Shown piece by piece: positions 11,244 through 21,039 of a stretch of DNA of 64,000 nt. The position numbers and the translations under genes are program-made. The stretch covers positions 3,472,001 through 3,536,000 of the forward strand of contig NZ_CP009451.1 in NCBI RefSeq assembly GCF_000757825.1. The letters run 5' to 3'. The notes beneath the pieces were generated by a model that did no database searches, had not been told where the DNA came from, and saw only the letters and a list, made by a program, of their open reading frames with translations. This stretch comes from Cedecea neteri (GTDB lineage: Bacteria > Pseudomonadota > Gammaproteobacteria > Enterobacterales > Enterobacteriaceae). The stretch's first letter is position 1; each line of letters begins with the position of its first letter.

Positions 11244-11675
11244 TCACGCCTGGCGCGCGGCCTGTTGAACGGCCGCAGCTAGCGCCGTAAGCCCGCTGCT
11301 GCGGGAAGCGCTTAGCTGATGGCGCAGCCCCAGCTCGTCAAACAGGCTGAGCGGATCGTTTTCCAACAACTGCTGAGCAGTTTTCCCTTCTACTGCGGTC
11401 AACAGCACCGCCAATAATCCGCGAACGATGCGTCCTTCGCTGTCGCCATAGAAGTGCAGCGTGCCGTCCGGCAGGCGTTCGTGGCCCAGCCAGACGCGGT
11501 TTTCGCAGCCGCTGATTTCAATGCTCTCGGTTTTTAACGCCTCCGGCAGCGCGGGGAGTTTTTTTCCCAATAAAATCAGCTGGCGGTATTTGTCTTCCCA
11601 CTGCTGCTGCGTTGCAAACGTGGCGCGCAGGGTCTCTTCGTTAAGGGTTGTGCCAAAAGGATGGTTAGCCAGCAT
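11244..11675 (-). CDS. csdE: Sulfur acceptor protein CsdE
   Basis: CsdE is a SufE-like protein that accepts persulfide sulfur from the cysteine desulfurase CsdA. It stimulates that enzyme and is linked to TcdA-dependent ct6A formation. The acceptor cysteine is C57 in [11 protein letters not shown]. The SufE signature [21 protein letters not shown] follows in two contiguous blocks. The product has 143 residues, against 147 in E. coli. Its ATG directly follows the csdA stop codon, so the two genes form one transcript (csdA first). Confidence 0.95.
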   Translation of the reverse strand: MLANHPFGTTLNEETLRATFATQQQWEDKYRQLILLGKKLPALPEALKTESIEISGCENRVWLGHERLPDGTLHFYGDSEGRIVRGLLAVLLTAVEGKTAQQLLENDPLSLFDELGLRHQLSASRSSGLTALAAAVQQAARQA

Positions 11676-12881
11676 TCAGTCCACCAAAATGTCGAGGGCG
11701 CGGTCGACCGCTGAGAGCAGCTCGTTCACGTCCTGCTGCGTGTTGTACGGCGCAAAAGAAGCGCGCAGCGTGCCGCTGACGCCTAACGCCGCCATTAAAG
11801 GCTGAGCACAGTGCTGGCCCGCCCGAAGCGCAATGCCAGATTCTGCCAGCAGCGTGACCATATCGCTGTGGTGCACGCCCGCAAAATCAAACGCCAGCAG
11901 GCTTGAGTCCTGGCAGCGGAAGCTGCGAAAACCAGGGCGCTTCGCCAGTTCGGACTCGGCGAGCGTTGCCAGGCTGCGGCTCCAGCCTTCCGCCTGTTGC
12001 AGGTCGATAGCCTCAAGCCATTCCAACACGGCGCTTAGGCCGATGACGCCCGCGACGTTTGGCGTCCCGGCTTCAAAGCGATAAGGCACCGGCTGAGTTT
12101 TAAACCCGTCGAAAGAGACATGGGTGATCATTTTGCCGCCGCCGAGCCACGGCGACATCTGTTCAAGCAGCTCCGCTTTGCCGTAGAGCGCCCCAATGCC
12201 GGTTGGGCCATACAGTTTATGGGCCGAGAAGGCGTAAAAGTCGATACCCAGTGCCTGGACATCCGGCGGGCAGTGAACGATGCCCTGCGCGCCGTCGACC
12301 ATCACGACTGCCCCCGCTTCATGTGCCAGCTTGATGGCTTTTTCGAGGTCAGGGCAGCCGCCGGTTACGTTAGACATTTGTCCCAACGCCAGAATACGCG
12401 TGCGGTCGTTGAGCAACGCTGGCAGCAGGCTCAGGTCAGGCAAAGCCTGGCTATCCAGCGGCAGTTTCACCACTTTCGCACCGGTCTGTTCGGCCACCAT
12501 TAACCACGGCACAAAATTGGCGTGATGCTCTGCTTCACTCACGATAATTTCATCCCCGGCCTGCAGGCGAGGGCGGGCGTAGCACTGCGCAACCAGATTA
12601 ATAGCTTCAGTAGTGCCGCGAGTCCAGACCACGGATTTACCGCTTTCGGCGTTGAGCAAACGGGCCACAAGGTCGCGCGCCGCTTCATAGCGAGCCGTCA
12701 GACGCTGCGCTTCGGGAAACTGGCTGCGGTGAACGTTACCGGCGCTCAGGCTGTAAAACTGCTGGGTGGCATCGATCACTGCCTGGGGTTTAAGCGCCGT
12801 GGCCGCGCTGTCGAGATAGACGCCTGCGTCTGCCAGCGCGGGAAACTGGGCGCGAAAATGGGCGGGGTTAAATGCTGTCAT
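11676..12881 (-). CDS. csdA: Cysteine desulfurase CsdA
   Basis: CsdA is a PLP enzyme that removes sulfur from cysteine (and selenium or sulfinate from analogues) and passes it to CsdE. The PLP lysine is in SAHKLYGPTG, and the catalytic cysteine is C358 in RAGQHCAQP. The ATG at 12881 gives 401 residues, exactly the E. coli length. It is preceded by AGAGGATC, so the longer in-frame extension to 12932 is not used. csdE follows with no gap. Confidence 0.95.
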   Translation of the reverse strand: MTAFNPAHFRAQFPALADAGVYLDSAATALKPQAVIDATQQFYSLSAGNVHRSQFPEAQRLTARYEAARDLVARLLNAESGKSVVWTRGTTEAINLVAQCYARPRLQAGDEIIVSEAEHHANFVPWLMVAEQTGAKVVKLPLDSQALPDLSLLPALLNDRTRILALGQMSNVTGGCPDLEKAIKLAHEAGAVVMVDGAQGIVHCPPDVQALGIDFYAFSAHKLYGPTGIGALYGKAELLEQMSPWLGGGKMITHVSFDGFKTQPVPYRFEAGTPNVAGVIGLSAVLEWLEAIDLQQAEGWSRSLATLAESELAKRPGFRSFRCQDSSLLAFDFAGVHHSDMVTLLAESGIALRAGQHCAQPLMAALGVSGTLRASFAPYNTQQDVNELLSAVDRALDILVD

Positions 12882-13077
12882 GGTGATCCTCTGTTCAATG
12901 CACAGATCGTCGCGCAAAACTGACGTTGGCACAAGGTTTCCGTCTTTCTCGGAATCGTCTGTTTCTCCTGGCAGAATCGGGAAAGCAGGTTATGCTAATT
13001 ATTGTTGGACTAATATTTAAGCATGTTAGTAGAAGAGATTTAAGTAGCATTAAACTCTATCCACAAGGAGAAGAATA

Positions 13078-13305
13078 ATGAACAAAGCAACCGCTATCGT
13101 TTCTGCCTGTATGATGACCTTTGCACTTGCAGCCTGTTCCAGCCCGAACTACATCATGCATACCAATGACGGGCGCGCCATTGTCTCCGAAGGTAAACCG
13201 AAGACCGATGACGAAACCGGGATGATCAAGTACAAGGATGCTAACGGCAATATGCAGCAGATTAACCGCTCGGACGTGAAAGAGATGGTTGAACTGAAGA
13301 AGTAA
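13078..13305 (+). CDS. ygdI: Small lipoprotein YgdI (YgdI/YgdR, DUF903 family)
   Basis: A 75-residue predicted lipoprotein of unknown function. The signal sequence ends in lipobox LAAC, with C20 lipidated and S21-S22 following, which predicts outer-membrane sorting. The mature part holds the family's SH3-like DUF903 sequence (HTNDGRAIVSEGKPK, DANGNMQQINRSDV). Good ribosome binding sequence AAGGAG lies 8 bases before the ATG. The gene lies beyond the 3' end of gcvB, in convergent orientation with it. Confidence 0.93.
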   Translation: MNKATAIVSACMMTFALAACSSPNYIMHTNDGRAIVSEGKPKTDDETGMIKYKDANGNMQQINRSDVKEMVELKK

Positions 13306-13315
13306 AACTGCAGGC

Positions 13316-13520
13316 AAAAAAAAGCACCGCATTCGGCGGTGCTACATTAATCACTATGGACAGACAGGGTAAATGTACAGGAAGTGAAAAGGGGTAGCTA
13401 AGCTACCGTGGTCCGAAATGTCAGACCAATTGCAAACACAACAACACAACATCACAACCGTAAGCCAAAAGCCCTCCAGAACACGCATTCCAGACAACTT
13501 TTCGTTCCGACTCAGGAAGT
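13316..13520 (-). ncRNA. gcvB: GcvB small regulatory RNA
   Basis: GcvB is an Hfq-dependent small RNA that represses many amino-acid and peptide transporter mRNAs. The minus-strand sequence begins ACTTCCTGAG and ends in a GC hairpin (AGCACCGC/GCGGTGCT) with eight T. It is about 205 nt, as in E. coli. The G/U-rich R1 region that pairs with targets (complement of 13434-13459, repeats of TGTTGTG) is preserved. So is the GGTAGC..GCTACC hairpin and the conserved stretch TACATTTACCCTGTCTGTCC. It lies divergent to gcvA, its activator gene, exactly as in E. coli. Confidence 0.95.
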
Positions 13521-13526
13521 GCCGCC

Positions 13527-13555
13527 ACTATAGGTATTTGCTGGTGCATCCTCAA
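13527..13555 (-). promoter_or_regulatory. gcvB promoter
   Basis: On the minus strand, TTGAGG (13555-13550), a 17-base spacer and TATAGT (13532-13527) place transcription start 7 bases downstream, at the conserved first A of GcvB (13520). The divergent gcvA start is 95 bases away, so GcvA sites are expected in this interval. Confidence 0.8.
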
Positions 13556-13650
13556 CGGACAATTTATAATGGCTCAGATAAAAAAAACTAATAGGTAAAC
13601 AAACGCTATCTGTTTGTTAACTGTTATTAACACTTAAGCCAAATAACCTC

Positions 13651-14568
13651 ATGTCTAAGCGATTACCCCCTCTGAATGCGCTGCGCGTTTTTGACGCTGC
13701 GGCTCGTCACTTGAGTTTTACTAAAGCGGCTGAAGAACTTTTCGTTACTCAGGCTGCGGTAAGCCACCAGATCAAGTCGCTGGAGGATTTTCTTGGCCTG
13801 AAGCTGTTCCGCCGCCGCAACCGTTCGCTGCTGCTGACCGAAGAAGGTCAGAGCTATTATCAGGATATTAAAGAGATTTTTTCCCAGCTGACCGAAGCCA
13901 CACGCAAGCTGCAGGCGCGCAGTGCAAAAGGCGCGCTGACGGTGAGTTTATTGCCAAGTTTTGCGATTCACTGGCTGGTTCCTCGCTTAACAAGCTTTAA
14001 CTCAGCTTATCCGGGGATCGACGTGCGCATCCAGGCGGTGGACCGCCAGGAAGACAAATTGTCCGATGACGTTGACGTGGCGATATTCTATGGGCGAGGA
14101 AACTGGCCTGGGCTTAGAGTTGAAAAGCTTTATGCTGAATATTTGCTCCCTGTTTGCTCACCTATGCTGCTAACCGGTGATAAACCGATTAAAACGCCGG
14201 AAGATTTGGCAAAGCATACTTTATTGCATGACGCCTCACGCCGCGACTGGCAGACTTATACCCGCCAGCTTGGCGTGAGCCATATTAATGTCCAGCAAGG
14301 GCCCATCTTCAGCCACAGCGCAATGGTGTTGCAGGCCGCTATCCACGGCCAGGGCATTGCGCTGGCCAATAACGTGATGGCACAAACGGAAATCGAGGCC
14401 GGTCGACTGGTGTGCCCGTTTAACGATGTGCTGGTGAGTAAAAACGCCTTTTATCTGGTTTGTCATGACAGCCAGGCAGAACTGGGTAAAATAGCGGCGT
14501 TTCGACAGTGGATCCTGGCAAAGGCGGCCAGTGAGCAAGAGAAATTCCGTTTTCGCTACGAACAATAA
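13651..14568 (+). CDS. gcvA: Transcriptional regulator GcvA (LysR family)
   Basis: GcvA activates the glycine cleavage operon when glycine is available, represses it with GcvR when it is not, and activates gcvB. The 305 residues equal E. coli. The N-terminal LysR winged helix-turn-helix (SFTKAAEELFVTQAAVSHQIK, in two blocks around residues 23-43) is followed by a substrate-binding domain (about 90-300). The gene is divergent from gcvB across a short shared control region, the arrangement known in E. coli. Confidence 0.96.
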   Translation: MSKRLPPLNALRVFDAAARHLSFTKAAEELFVTQAAVSHQIKSLEDFLGLKLFRRRNRSLLLTEEGQSYYQDIKEIFSQLTEATRKLQARSAKGALTVSLLPSFAIHWLVPRLTSFNSAYPGIDVRIQAVDRQEDKLSDDVDVAIFYGRGNWPGLRVEKLYAEYLLPVCSPMLLTGDKPIKTPEDLAKHTLLHDASRRDWQTYTRQLGVSHINVQQGPIFSHSAMVLQAAIHGQGIALANNVMAQTEIEAGRLVCPFNDVLVSKNAFYLVCHDSQAELGKIAAFRQWILAKAASEQEKFRFRYEQ

Positions 14569-14613
14569 GCAACCTTCGCGTGGCCCGGCCACGCTCTACT
14601 TTAGGGTTACACC

Positions 14614-15009
14614 ATGACCAGCCGATTCATGCTGATATTTGCCGCCATCAGCGGTTTTGTTTTTGTTGCCCTGGGCGCTTTTGGGGCGCATGTGTTAAGC
14701 AAATCTCTGGGTGTTGCGGAGATGGGGTGGATCCAGACCGGCCTTGAGTACCAGGCGTTCCACACGCTCGCTATCTTTGGCCTTGCGGTCGCGATGCAGC
14801 GCCGCATCAGTATCTGGTTCTACTGGAGCAGCGTCTTTATGGCGTTAGGCACCGTATTATTTAGCGGCAGTTTGTACTGCCTGGCCCTGTCGCACCTGCG
14901 GCTGTGGGCGTTTGTAACACCGGTGGGCGGCGTAAGCTTCCTGGCCGGCTGGATATTGATGTTAATTGGTGCTGTGCGCCTGAAACGTAAGGGCGTAAGC
15001 CATGAATAA
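14614..15009 (+). CDS. ygdD: Inner-membrane protein YgdD (DUF423 family)
   Basis: A 131-residue membrane protein of unknown function. Four hydrophobic segments are visible: [20 protein letters not shown] near the start, [30 protein letters not shown] and [18 protein letters not shown]. It has the E. coli length. It overlaps the start of rlmM by eight bases, which suggests coupled translation, although no functional link is known. Confidence 0.92.
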   Translation: MTSRFMLIFAAISGFVFVALGAFGAHVLSKSLGVAEMGWIQTGLEYQAFHTLAIFGLAVAMQRRISIWFYWSSVFMALGTVLFSGSLYCLALSHLRLWAFVTPVGGVSFLAGWILMLIGAVRLKRKGVSHE

Positions 15010-16102
15010 AGTGATTTTGTACTGCCGACAGGGATTTGAGAAAGAGTGTGCGGCAGAGATAACCGACAAAGCTGGCCAGCGCGGCGTCTACGGCTTTGCC
15101 CGAGTTAAAGAGCAGAGCGGGTACGTCATCTTTGAATGCTACCAGCCGGAAGAGGCGGATAAGCTGGCGCGGGAACTGCCGTTCAGCGACCTGATTTTTG
15201 CCCGCCAGATGTTTGTTGCCGGTGAGTTGCTAAAAGATTTGCCGCCGGAAGACCGCATAACGCCTGTCGTTGGTATGCTGCAAGGCGTGGTAGAGAAGGG
15301 CGGCGACCTGCGCGTTGAAGTGGCCGATACCAACGAAAGCAAAGAGCTGATGAAGTTCTGCCGCAAGTTTACCGTGCCGCTGCGAGCCAGCCTGCGCGAG
15401 GCTGGGGTGCTGACCAACTATGAAACGCCGAAGCGCCCGGTGGTGCATGTCTTCTTTATCGCGCCGGGCTGCTGCTACACGGGCTATTCCTACACCACCA
15501 ACAACTCAGCGTTCTATATGGGCATCCCGCGCCTCAGGTTCCCGGCGGATGCACCAAGCCGTTCCACGCTGAAGCTGGAAGAGGCGTTTCACGTCTTTAT
15601 TCCTGCCGATGAGTGGGACGAACGCCTGGCCAACGGCATGTATGCCGTTGATTTAGGTGCCTGCCCAGGCGGCTGGACCTATCAGCTGGTGAAGCGAAAT
15701 ATGTGGGTTTCTTCCGTCGATAACGGCCCGATGGCGCAAAGCCTGATGGATACCGGACAGGTAACCTGGCTGCGTGAAGACGGTTTTAAGTACCGCCCAA
15801 CGCGCACCAACATCTCGTGGATGGTGTGCGACATGGTAGAAAAACCGGCGAAAGTGGCCCATCTGATGGCGACATGGCTGGTAAACGGCTGGTGCCGTGA
15901 AACCATTTTTAACCTCAAGCTGCCGATGAAAAAGCGCTACGAAGAGGTGTCGCAAAACCTGGCGCAGATCCGGGAAATCCTCGAAAGCAACGGCATTAAC
16001 GCTGAGATCAAAGCGCGCCAGCTTTACCACGACCGTGAAGAAGTGACGGTTCACATCCGCCGCTGGTGGGCAGCCGTGGGTGGGCGCCGCGACGAGCGCT
16101 GA
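15002..16102 (+). CDS. rlmM: 23S rRNA 2'-O-ribose C2498 methyltransferase
   Basis: RlmM methylates the ribose of C2498 in the peptidyl-transferase region of 23S rRNA using S-adenosylmethionine. The 366 residues match E. coli. The N-terminal THUMP-like part is followed by a Rossmann methyltransferase with SAM motif [14 protein letters not shown] around residues 218-231. The segment [10 protein letters not shown] follows, and a C-terminal lysine-containing [13 protein letters not shown] segment is typical of the family's K-D-K-E catalytic set. Confidence 0.95.
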   Translation: MNKVILYCRQGFEKECAAEITDKAGQRGVYGFARVKEQSGYVIFECYQPEEADKLARELPFSDLIFARQMFVAGELLKDLPPEDRITPVVGMLQGVVEKGGDLRVEVADTNESKELMKFCRKFTVPLRASLREAGVLTNYETPKRPVVHVFFIAPGCCYTGYSYTTNNSAFYMGIPRLRFPADAPSRSTLKLEEAFHVFIPADEWDERLANGMYAVDLGACPGGWTYQLVKRNMWVSSVDNGPMAQSLMDTGQVTWLREDGFKYRPTRTNISWMVCDMVEKPAKVAHLMATWLVNGWCRETIFNLKLPMKKRYEEVSQNLAQIREILESNGINAEIKARQLYHDREEVTVHIRRWWAAVGGRRDER

Positions 16103-16109
16103 TGGCTTT

Positions 16110-16139
16110 ACCCCTCGCCTGTTCACGGTGAGGGGTTTT
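16110..16139 (+). terminator. Intrinsic terminator of ygdD-rlmM
   Basis: A ten-pair stem (ACCCCTCGCC against GGTGAGGGGT, one G-U) is followed by TTTTC, in the gap between convergent rlmM and xni. Confidence 0.75.
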
Positions 16140-16146
16140 CCCTTCT

Positions 16147-16917
16147 TCAGGCTGAAGGCGATGCCCCAGGCAGCCTGAGCTGCTGTAAGTTCCCATCGAG
16201 CTGTAAATCCGTCTGTAGCCTTGCCACCTGGCGGCTGATAAACGCGCTTTCCCTGTGCTGTTCAAGCTTTTTACGCCATTTTTCCGGAACCTCATCCAGC
16301 CGCTGATACAGTGCTTCCAGATTGGAAAACTGGTTAATTAGCTGTGTGGCGCTTTTTGGCCCGATGCCCGCGACACCGGGGATTTTGCTGCTGCTAATGC
16401 CCGCCAGCCCCCAGAAATCGCCCAGCTGTTCCGGCTGCACGCCGTACTCCTGGGCAATAAACGGCGCATCCAGCCAGCGCTTTTGGAAGTAATCCCTAAT
16501 TTGCAGGGTGGGTGCCAGAAGCTGGCAATAGCCTTTATCGGTAGAGACGATCGTTGCCCAGTGGCCGCCGGAGGCGACTTTTACCGCCAGCGTGGCCGCA
16601 AGGTCGTCCGCTTCGTTACCTTTTGAATGCCAGCACTGCACGCCCCGGCGGGTAAACGCCTCCCGCAGGGCGGGCATTTCGGCATGCAGATCGTCAGGCA
16701 TCGGCGAACGGCCCGCTTTGTAGTCGGGCATAACCTGATGCCGCCAGCCTTCGCGGCGCTCTTCGTCATCAAAGACCGCCACCGCGTGGGTCGGCTGGCT
16801 GTGGCCGATGAGCTGGTCCAGGGCGTGCAGGCAGGTGTCGACACAAGGTGAGCCCTGAACCGCGTGTATGCGGCGAATAAGGTTCAATGCATCGACGATA
16901 AGTAAATGAATAGTCAT
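16147..16917 (-). CDS. xni: Flap endonuclease Xni (exonuclease IX)
   Basis: Xni is a 5'-nuclease-family protein related to the 5'-nuclease domain of DNA polymerase I, thought to act on flap structures. Visible family segments include [15 protein letters not shown] at the start, the acidic [22 protein letters not shown], and the helix-three-turn-helix [15 protein letters not shown]. The ATG at 16917 gives 256 residues, with the expected [12 protein letters not shown] start. An upstream in-frame ATG would add six unconserved residues. The gene is convergent with rlmM. Confidence 0.93.
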   Translation of the reverse strand: MTIHLLIVDALNLIRRIHAVQGSPCVDTCLHALDQLIGHSQPTHAVAVFDDEERREGWRHQVMPDYKAGRSPMPDDLHAEMPALREAFTRRGVQCWHSKGNEADDLAATLAVKVASGGHWATIVSTDKGYCQLLAPTLQIRDYFQKRWLDAPFIAQEYGVQPEQLGDFWGLAGISSSKIPGVAGIGPKSATQLINQFSNLEALYQRLDEVPEKWRKKLEQHRESAFISRQVARLQTDLQLDGNLQQLRLPGASPSA

Positions 16918-17100
16918 AAGAAATTTACCGGTCACTCTGATGGACTTACCCTAACACTTCCCGCCATGATGAGCTATTCTCATCACAGAATTCAGGAACC
17001 TCTCTCGCAAAAACCTTGTTGGCAAAGGGTGGAAAGCCATTGCGTAGTTGTTAGCGGGCTATGTATATTTCTAACGCATATAAAAATAGAGAATATCAAT

Positions 17101-18285
17101 ATGAGTAATACTAAACACCTCGCGCAACGCATTCAGAACCTGCAACCTTCGGCCATCCGCGAACTCCTTAAGCACAGCAAAATGCCCGGCGTGATTTCGC
17201 TGGCGGGCGGTATTCCCTCCAGCGAGCTTTTTGACAAGCAAGGGCTGGAGCTGGCGACCCGTAAGGTCGTTGAAGAGAACTTTAACGATGCTTTTCAGTA
17301 TGGCCTGACCGAAGGCAATACCGAGCTGCGCGACCAGTTGGTTGAGCTGTGCAAAGCGCGCGGGATTACCACGCGTAGCGACCAGTTGCTGATCACCTCT
17401 GGTTCGCAGCAGGCGCTGGATCTGCTGATCCGCGCGCTGGCGGATGAAGGCGATGTTTTCGTCGTTGAGCGCCCAACCTACCTGGCCACGCTGCAAATCC
17501 TCAGTTTGACCGCCGCGAAAGTGGAGTCTGTGGGCGGGGATGAGCACGGCATGATTGTCGACGAGCTCGAAGCGCTGCTGAAAACCACGCGCGTTAAAGG
17601 CGTTTATCTGGTGCCTACTTTTGGTAACCCAAGCGGCACGACGCTGAGCGCCGAACGCCGTGAGAAGCTGGTAAAACTGGCCGCTGAATATGATTTCGTG
17701 ATTATCGAAGACGATCCGTATGGGGCCATTAGCTTTACCGACCGCCGCGAGAAAACCCTGATTCAGGTCGCGAAAGAGTTGGGGCATGAAGACCACGTGG
17801 TCTATACCTCAACGTTCTCTAAAATTCTGGCGCCGGGCCTGCGCGTGGGCTGGATTATTTTGCCTGAATGGATGAAGCAAAAGGTCGCTATCATTAAGCA
17901 GGCGACGGATTTGCACGCCAACTCGTTTACCCAGGCGCTGACGGCGGCTTACCTTACGCTGGGCCGTCTGGACCCGCAGATTGAGCTGATTCGTGAAGCC
18001 TACAAGCAGAAGTGCCTGACGCTTTCGCGCCTGCTGGAAGAGGAACTGGGCGAGCACATTACCTTCAACCAGCCGCAGGGCGGGATGTTCCTTTGGGCCT
18101 CATTCCGCTATGACTTCGACACCACGGCGTGGCTGCAAAAAACGCTGGAGAAAGGCGTGGTTTACGTGCCGGGTGAATTCTTCTTTAGCGATCATGCGGA
18201 TAAACGCACGCTGCGGTTCTCTTACGCTACGGCCACCGACGAGCAGTTGGTTGAAGCCGTTAAGCGTTTAAAAGCCGCGCTTTAG
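17101..18285 (+). CDS. PLP-dependent class I/II aminotransferase (2-aminoadipate transaminase-like)
   Basis: A 394-residue fold-type I aminotransferase. Recognisable blocks are SLAGGIPSSELF, the SGSQQALDLL cofactor-phosphate loop, the PTFGNPSGTTLS substrate segment, IIEDDPYG, and the PLP Schiff-base lysine K241 in TSTFSKILAPGLRVGW. The pattern is that of the LysN/aromatic aminotransferase group, without the GntR DNA-binding domain of MocR proteins. Substrate is not predictable. The gene has no counterpart between xni and sdaB in E. coli. It stands alone, next to the serine-catabolism genes but on the other strand, and ends in a bidirectional terminator. I chose ATG 17101 because the upstream frame lacks family similarity and covers the xni start. 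Confidence 0.85.
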   Translation: MSNTKHLAQRIQNLQPSAIRELLKHSKMPGVISLAGGIPSSELFDKQGLELATRKVVEENFNDAFQYGLTEGNTELRDQLVELCKARGITTRSDQLLITSGSQQALDLLIRALADEGDVFVVERPTYLATLQILSLTAAKVESVGGDEHGMIVDELEALLKTTRVKGVYLVPTFGNPSGTTLSAERREKLVKLAAEYDFVIIEDDPYGAISFTDRREKTLIQVAKELGHEDHVVYTSTFSKILAPGLRVGWIILPEWMKQKVAIIKQATDLHANSFTQALTAAYLTLGRLDPQIELIREAYKQKCLTLSRLLEEELGEHITFNQPQGGMFLWASFRYDFDTTAWLQKTLEKGVVYVPGEFFFSDHADKRTLRFSYATATDEQLVEAVKRLKAAL

Positions 18286-18292
18286 TAAAAAA

Positions 18293-18320
18293 GGCTCCCA
18301 ATCGGGAGCCTTAATTTTTT
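18293..18320. terminator. Bidirectional terminator between the aminotransferase and sdaB
   Basis: GGCTCCC, loop AATC and GGGAGCC (18293-18310) are followed on the plus strand by TTAATTTTTT. They are preceded by AAAAAA, giving a U-tract on the minus strand as well. It serves both convergent genes and touches the sdaB stop. Confidence 0.88.
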
Positions 18321-19686
18321 AGTCACAGGCGACAATTTTTAGCGCAAGGCCACCGCGAGATGTTTCGCGATACTTGGCGTTCATGTCTTTGCCCGTTTCA
18401 TACATCGTCTCGATAACCTTATCCAGGCAGACGCGCGGTTCGCTGGTGCGGCGCATTGCCATACGTGCAGCGTTCACGGCTTTAACTGCCGCAATGGCGT
18501 TACGCTCGATGCAAGGAACCTGTACCTGACCGGCTACCGGGTCGCAGGTCAGCCCCAGATTGTGCTCCATGCCGATTTCAGCGGCGATGCAAACCTGAGT
18601 CGGACTCCCGCCCAGCAGCTCGGCGAGACCTGCTGCCGCCATTGAGCAAGCTACGCCTACTTCACCCTGGCAGCCCACTTCCGCACCGGAAATAGAGGCG
18701 TTCATTTTGTACAGGGAGCCGATAGCGCCAGCGGCGAGGAAATAGCGGGCGCAGGAGTTAGCGTTCACCTGACGGATAAACTTGTCGTAGTAGGCCAGCA
18801 CCGCAGGAACAATCCCGCAGGCGCCGTTCGTCGGAGCGGTAACCACGCGGCCACCGGCGGCGTTTTCTTCGTTTACCGCCAGTGCGAACATATTGATCCA
18901 GTCCACAACGGCCATTGGGTCCGAGTTGTTTTTATCGGTGGTGACCAGCATGCGGCGCAGCGCGGCAGCACGGCGTGGCACTCGCATTTTGCCCGGCAGC
19001 ACGCCTTCGGTGGTGATGCCACGTTCAATGCCGTTGCTCATCACTTCCCAGACCGCCGCAAAGTGAGCGTCAATCTCTTGCTGGCTGTGCAGGGCTCGTT
19101 CGTTCTGCATCATCAGGCCGGAAAGCGACAGGCCCGTTTCACGACAGTGTTTTTGCAGGTCCGCAGCGTTTTTGTATGGGTACGGCACGCTTACCGGGTT
19201 TTCACTTTCTACGCCAAAATGCGCTTCATCGACGATAAAGCCGCCGCCGATGGAGTAGTAAGTTTGTGAATACAGAGCTTTATCACCCGCCAGCGCGGTA
19301 ATACGCATGCCGTTTTCGTGCAGGGCCAGGTTGTCTGCATGGAAGTTCATACAGCAGTCAACCGGGAACTCTACTTCACGCTGTCCGTTGGCCAGCATCA
19401 GGCGCCCGTGAGTATTCACGTCCTGGATGAAGTGAGGAATGGCGTCGATATCAACGGTGTCCGGCAGGTTACCCGCCAGGCCCATGATAATCGCGATATC
19501 GGTATGGTGACCTTTACCGGTCAGGGATAACGAGCCGTAGACGTCTACAACAACGCGGGTGACATCGCTCAGGATCCCTTGCTCAATCAGGTCATCAGAA
19601 AATTGTTTACCAGCCTTCATCGGGCCGACGGTATGCGAACTGGATGGACCGATACCGATTTTGAAAATGTCGAATACGCTGATCAT
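18319..19686 (-). CDS. sdaB: L-serine deaminase 2
   Basis: SdaB converts L-serine to pyruvate and ammonia with an oxygen-sensitive [4Fe-4S] cluster. The 455 residues equal E. coli. The N-terminal beta domain starts FDIFKIGIGPSSSHTVGPM. The C-terminal alpha domain carries the cluster cysteines within NGACGIVPA, GCQGEVGVACSMAAAG and LTCDPVAGQVQVPC. It lies 63 bases downstream of sdaC and forms the uptake-and-degradation operon sdaC-sdaB, with a strong hairpin in the gap. Confidence 0.97.
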   Translation of the reverse strand: MISVFDIFKIGIGPSSSHTVGPMKAGKQFSDDLIEQGILSDVTRVVVDVYGSLSLTGKGHHTDIAIIMGLAGNLPDTVDIDAIPHFIQDVNTHGRLMLANGQREVEFPVDCCMNFHADNLALHENGMRITALAGDKALYSQTYYSIGGGFIVDEAHFGVESENPVSVPYPYKNAADLQKHCRETGLSLSGLMMQNERALHSQQEIDAHFAAVWEVMSNGIERGITTEGVLPGKMRVPRRAAALRRMLVTTDKNNSDPMAVVDWINMFALAVNEENAAGGRVVTAPTNGACGIVPAVLAYYDKFIRQVNANSCARYFLAAGAIGSLYKMNASISGAEVGCQGEVGVACSMAAAGLAELLGGSPTQVCIAAEIGMEHNLGLTCDPVAGQVQVPCIERNAIAAVKAVNAARMAMRRTSEPRVCLDKVIETMYETGKDMNAKYRETSRGGLALKIVACD

Positions 19687-19720
19687 AAGATTTCCCTGCG
19701 TAAGTGACTTGAGAGGAGAG

Positions 19721-19740
19721 AGCCGCCCGGGCGGGCGGCT
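19721..19740 (-). other. GC-rich hairpin between sdaC and sdaB
   Basis: A perfect 8-pair stem (AGCCGCCC / GGGCGGCT) with a 4-base loop lies 35 bases before sdaB, just after the sdaC stop. On the transcribed minus strand it is followed by CTCTCC, not a U-tract. It is therefore unlikely to be a full terminator and more likely stabilises the sdaC message or slows polymerase. Confidence 0.6.
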
Positions 19741-19749
19741 TTAAAATGC

Positions 19750-21039
19750 TTAGCTGAACAGCGAGTAGAAGATAGCGGAGATGGCAATCAGACCCATAAT
19801 CACAACGAATACGTTGCTGATGTGGCCGCTGTATTTACGCATTGCCGGGACTTTCTGAATCGCGTACATCGGCATCAGGAACAGGATCATCGCGATAACC
19901 GGGCCGCCCAGGGTTTCAATCATACCCAGGATGCTTGGGTTCAGCGTAGCCACTGCCCAGGTCGTCACCAGCATGAACAGCGCGGTGATTTTGTTCAGTT
20001 TGCCGATTTCAATGCTCTTGCCTTTGCCGCGCAGAGATTTGATAACCATACCGTTGAAGCCTTCACGTGCGCCCAGGTAGTGGCCGAGGAAGGATTTGGT
20101 GATGGCAATCATCGCAATGATTGGCGCCATCCAGGCGATAACCGGTGCGTTAAAGTGGTTAGCCAGGTAAGACAGGATAGAGATGTTCTGCGCTTTTGCC
20201 GCCGCCAGGTCAGCCGGGCTCAGGCTCAGCACGCAGCTGAAGACGAAGAACATGACGGTCAACACCATCATGATGTGTGCGCGAGCCAGAATGCTGGAGC
20301 ATTTTTTCTCAGCGCCTTCGCCGTACTCTTCACGCTTCGCTACCGCGAAGGAGGAGATGATCGGGGAGTGGTTGAAGGAGAACACCATCACCGGAATAGC
20401 CAGCCACAGGGTCATCCACAGGCCGCTGCCGGTTGCCGGCGTTGCGCTGAAGGACAGGGTTTCAAAGGCCGCACCGCTCCAGTTAGGAATCAGGTACAGC
20501 GCCAGAACCATCAGAGCCGCAACAAACGGGAATACCAGGATGCTCATCGCCTTCACGATCATCTGCTCGCCGAAGCGCACGATGGTCATCATGCCGACAA
20601 TCAGGATCAGAGAAAGAATTGCACGTGGCGGAGAAGCCATGCCCAACTGGTGAGTAATGAAGCTGTCTACGGTATTGGTGATTGCCACGCTGTAAACCAG
20701 CAGGATTGGGTAGATAGCGAAGAAGTACAGCAGGGTAATCAGCTTACCTGCGCCAACCCCAAAGTGCTCTTCTACAACTTCGGTGATGTCTTCGCCCGGG
20801 TTTTTACCGGACAGCACGAAGCGGGTCATACCGCGGTGTGCGAAGAAGGTCATTGGGAAAGCCAGAATCGCCATGATGAACAGCGGGATCAGGCCACCAA
20901 CGCCGGCGTTGATTGGCAGGAACAGGACGCCTGCACCGATTGCCGTGCCGTACAGGCCCAGCATCCACATGGTGTCAGTCTTGCGCCATGCGCCTTTTTT
21001 CTCAGCAGAGACAATACTGCCGGTTTGAGTGGTTTCCAT
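19750..21039 (-). CDS. sdaC: Serine:proton symporter SdaC
   Basis: SdaC is an inner-membrane serine importer of the hydroxy/aromatic amino-acid permease (HAAAP) family. The 429 residues equal E. coli and show about eleven hydrophobic segments. These start at [20 protein letters not shown] and end with [20 protein letters not shown]. It supplies serine to SdaB, encoded just downstream. A CRP-like site lies about 165 bases upstream. Confidence 0.96.
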   Translation of the reverse strand: METTQTGSIVSAEKKGAWRKTDTMWMLGLYGTAIGAGVLFLPINAGVGGLIPLFIMAILAFPMTFFAHRGMTRFVLSGKNPGEDITEVVEEHFGVGAGKLITLLYFFAIYPILLVYSVAITNTVDSFITHQLGMASPPRAILSLILIVGMMTIVRFGEQMIVKAMSILVFPFVAALMVLALYLIPNWSGAAFETLSFSATPATGSGLWMTLWLAIPVMVFSFNHSPIISSFAVAKREEYGEGAEKKCSSILARAHIMMVLTVMFFVFSCVLSLSPADLAAAKAQNISILSYLANHFNAPVIAWMAPIIAMIAITKSFLGHYLGAREGFNGMVIKSLRGKGKSIEIGKLNKITALFMLVTTWAVATLNPSILGMIETLGGPVIAMILFLMPMYAIQKVPAMRKYSGHISNVFVVIMGLIAISAIFYSLFS

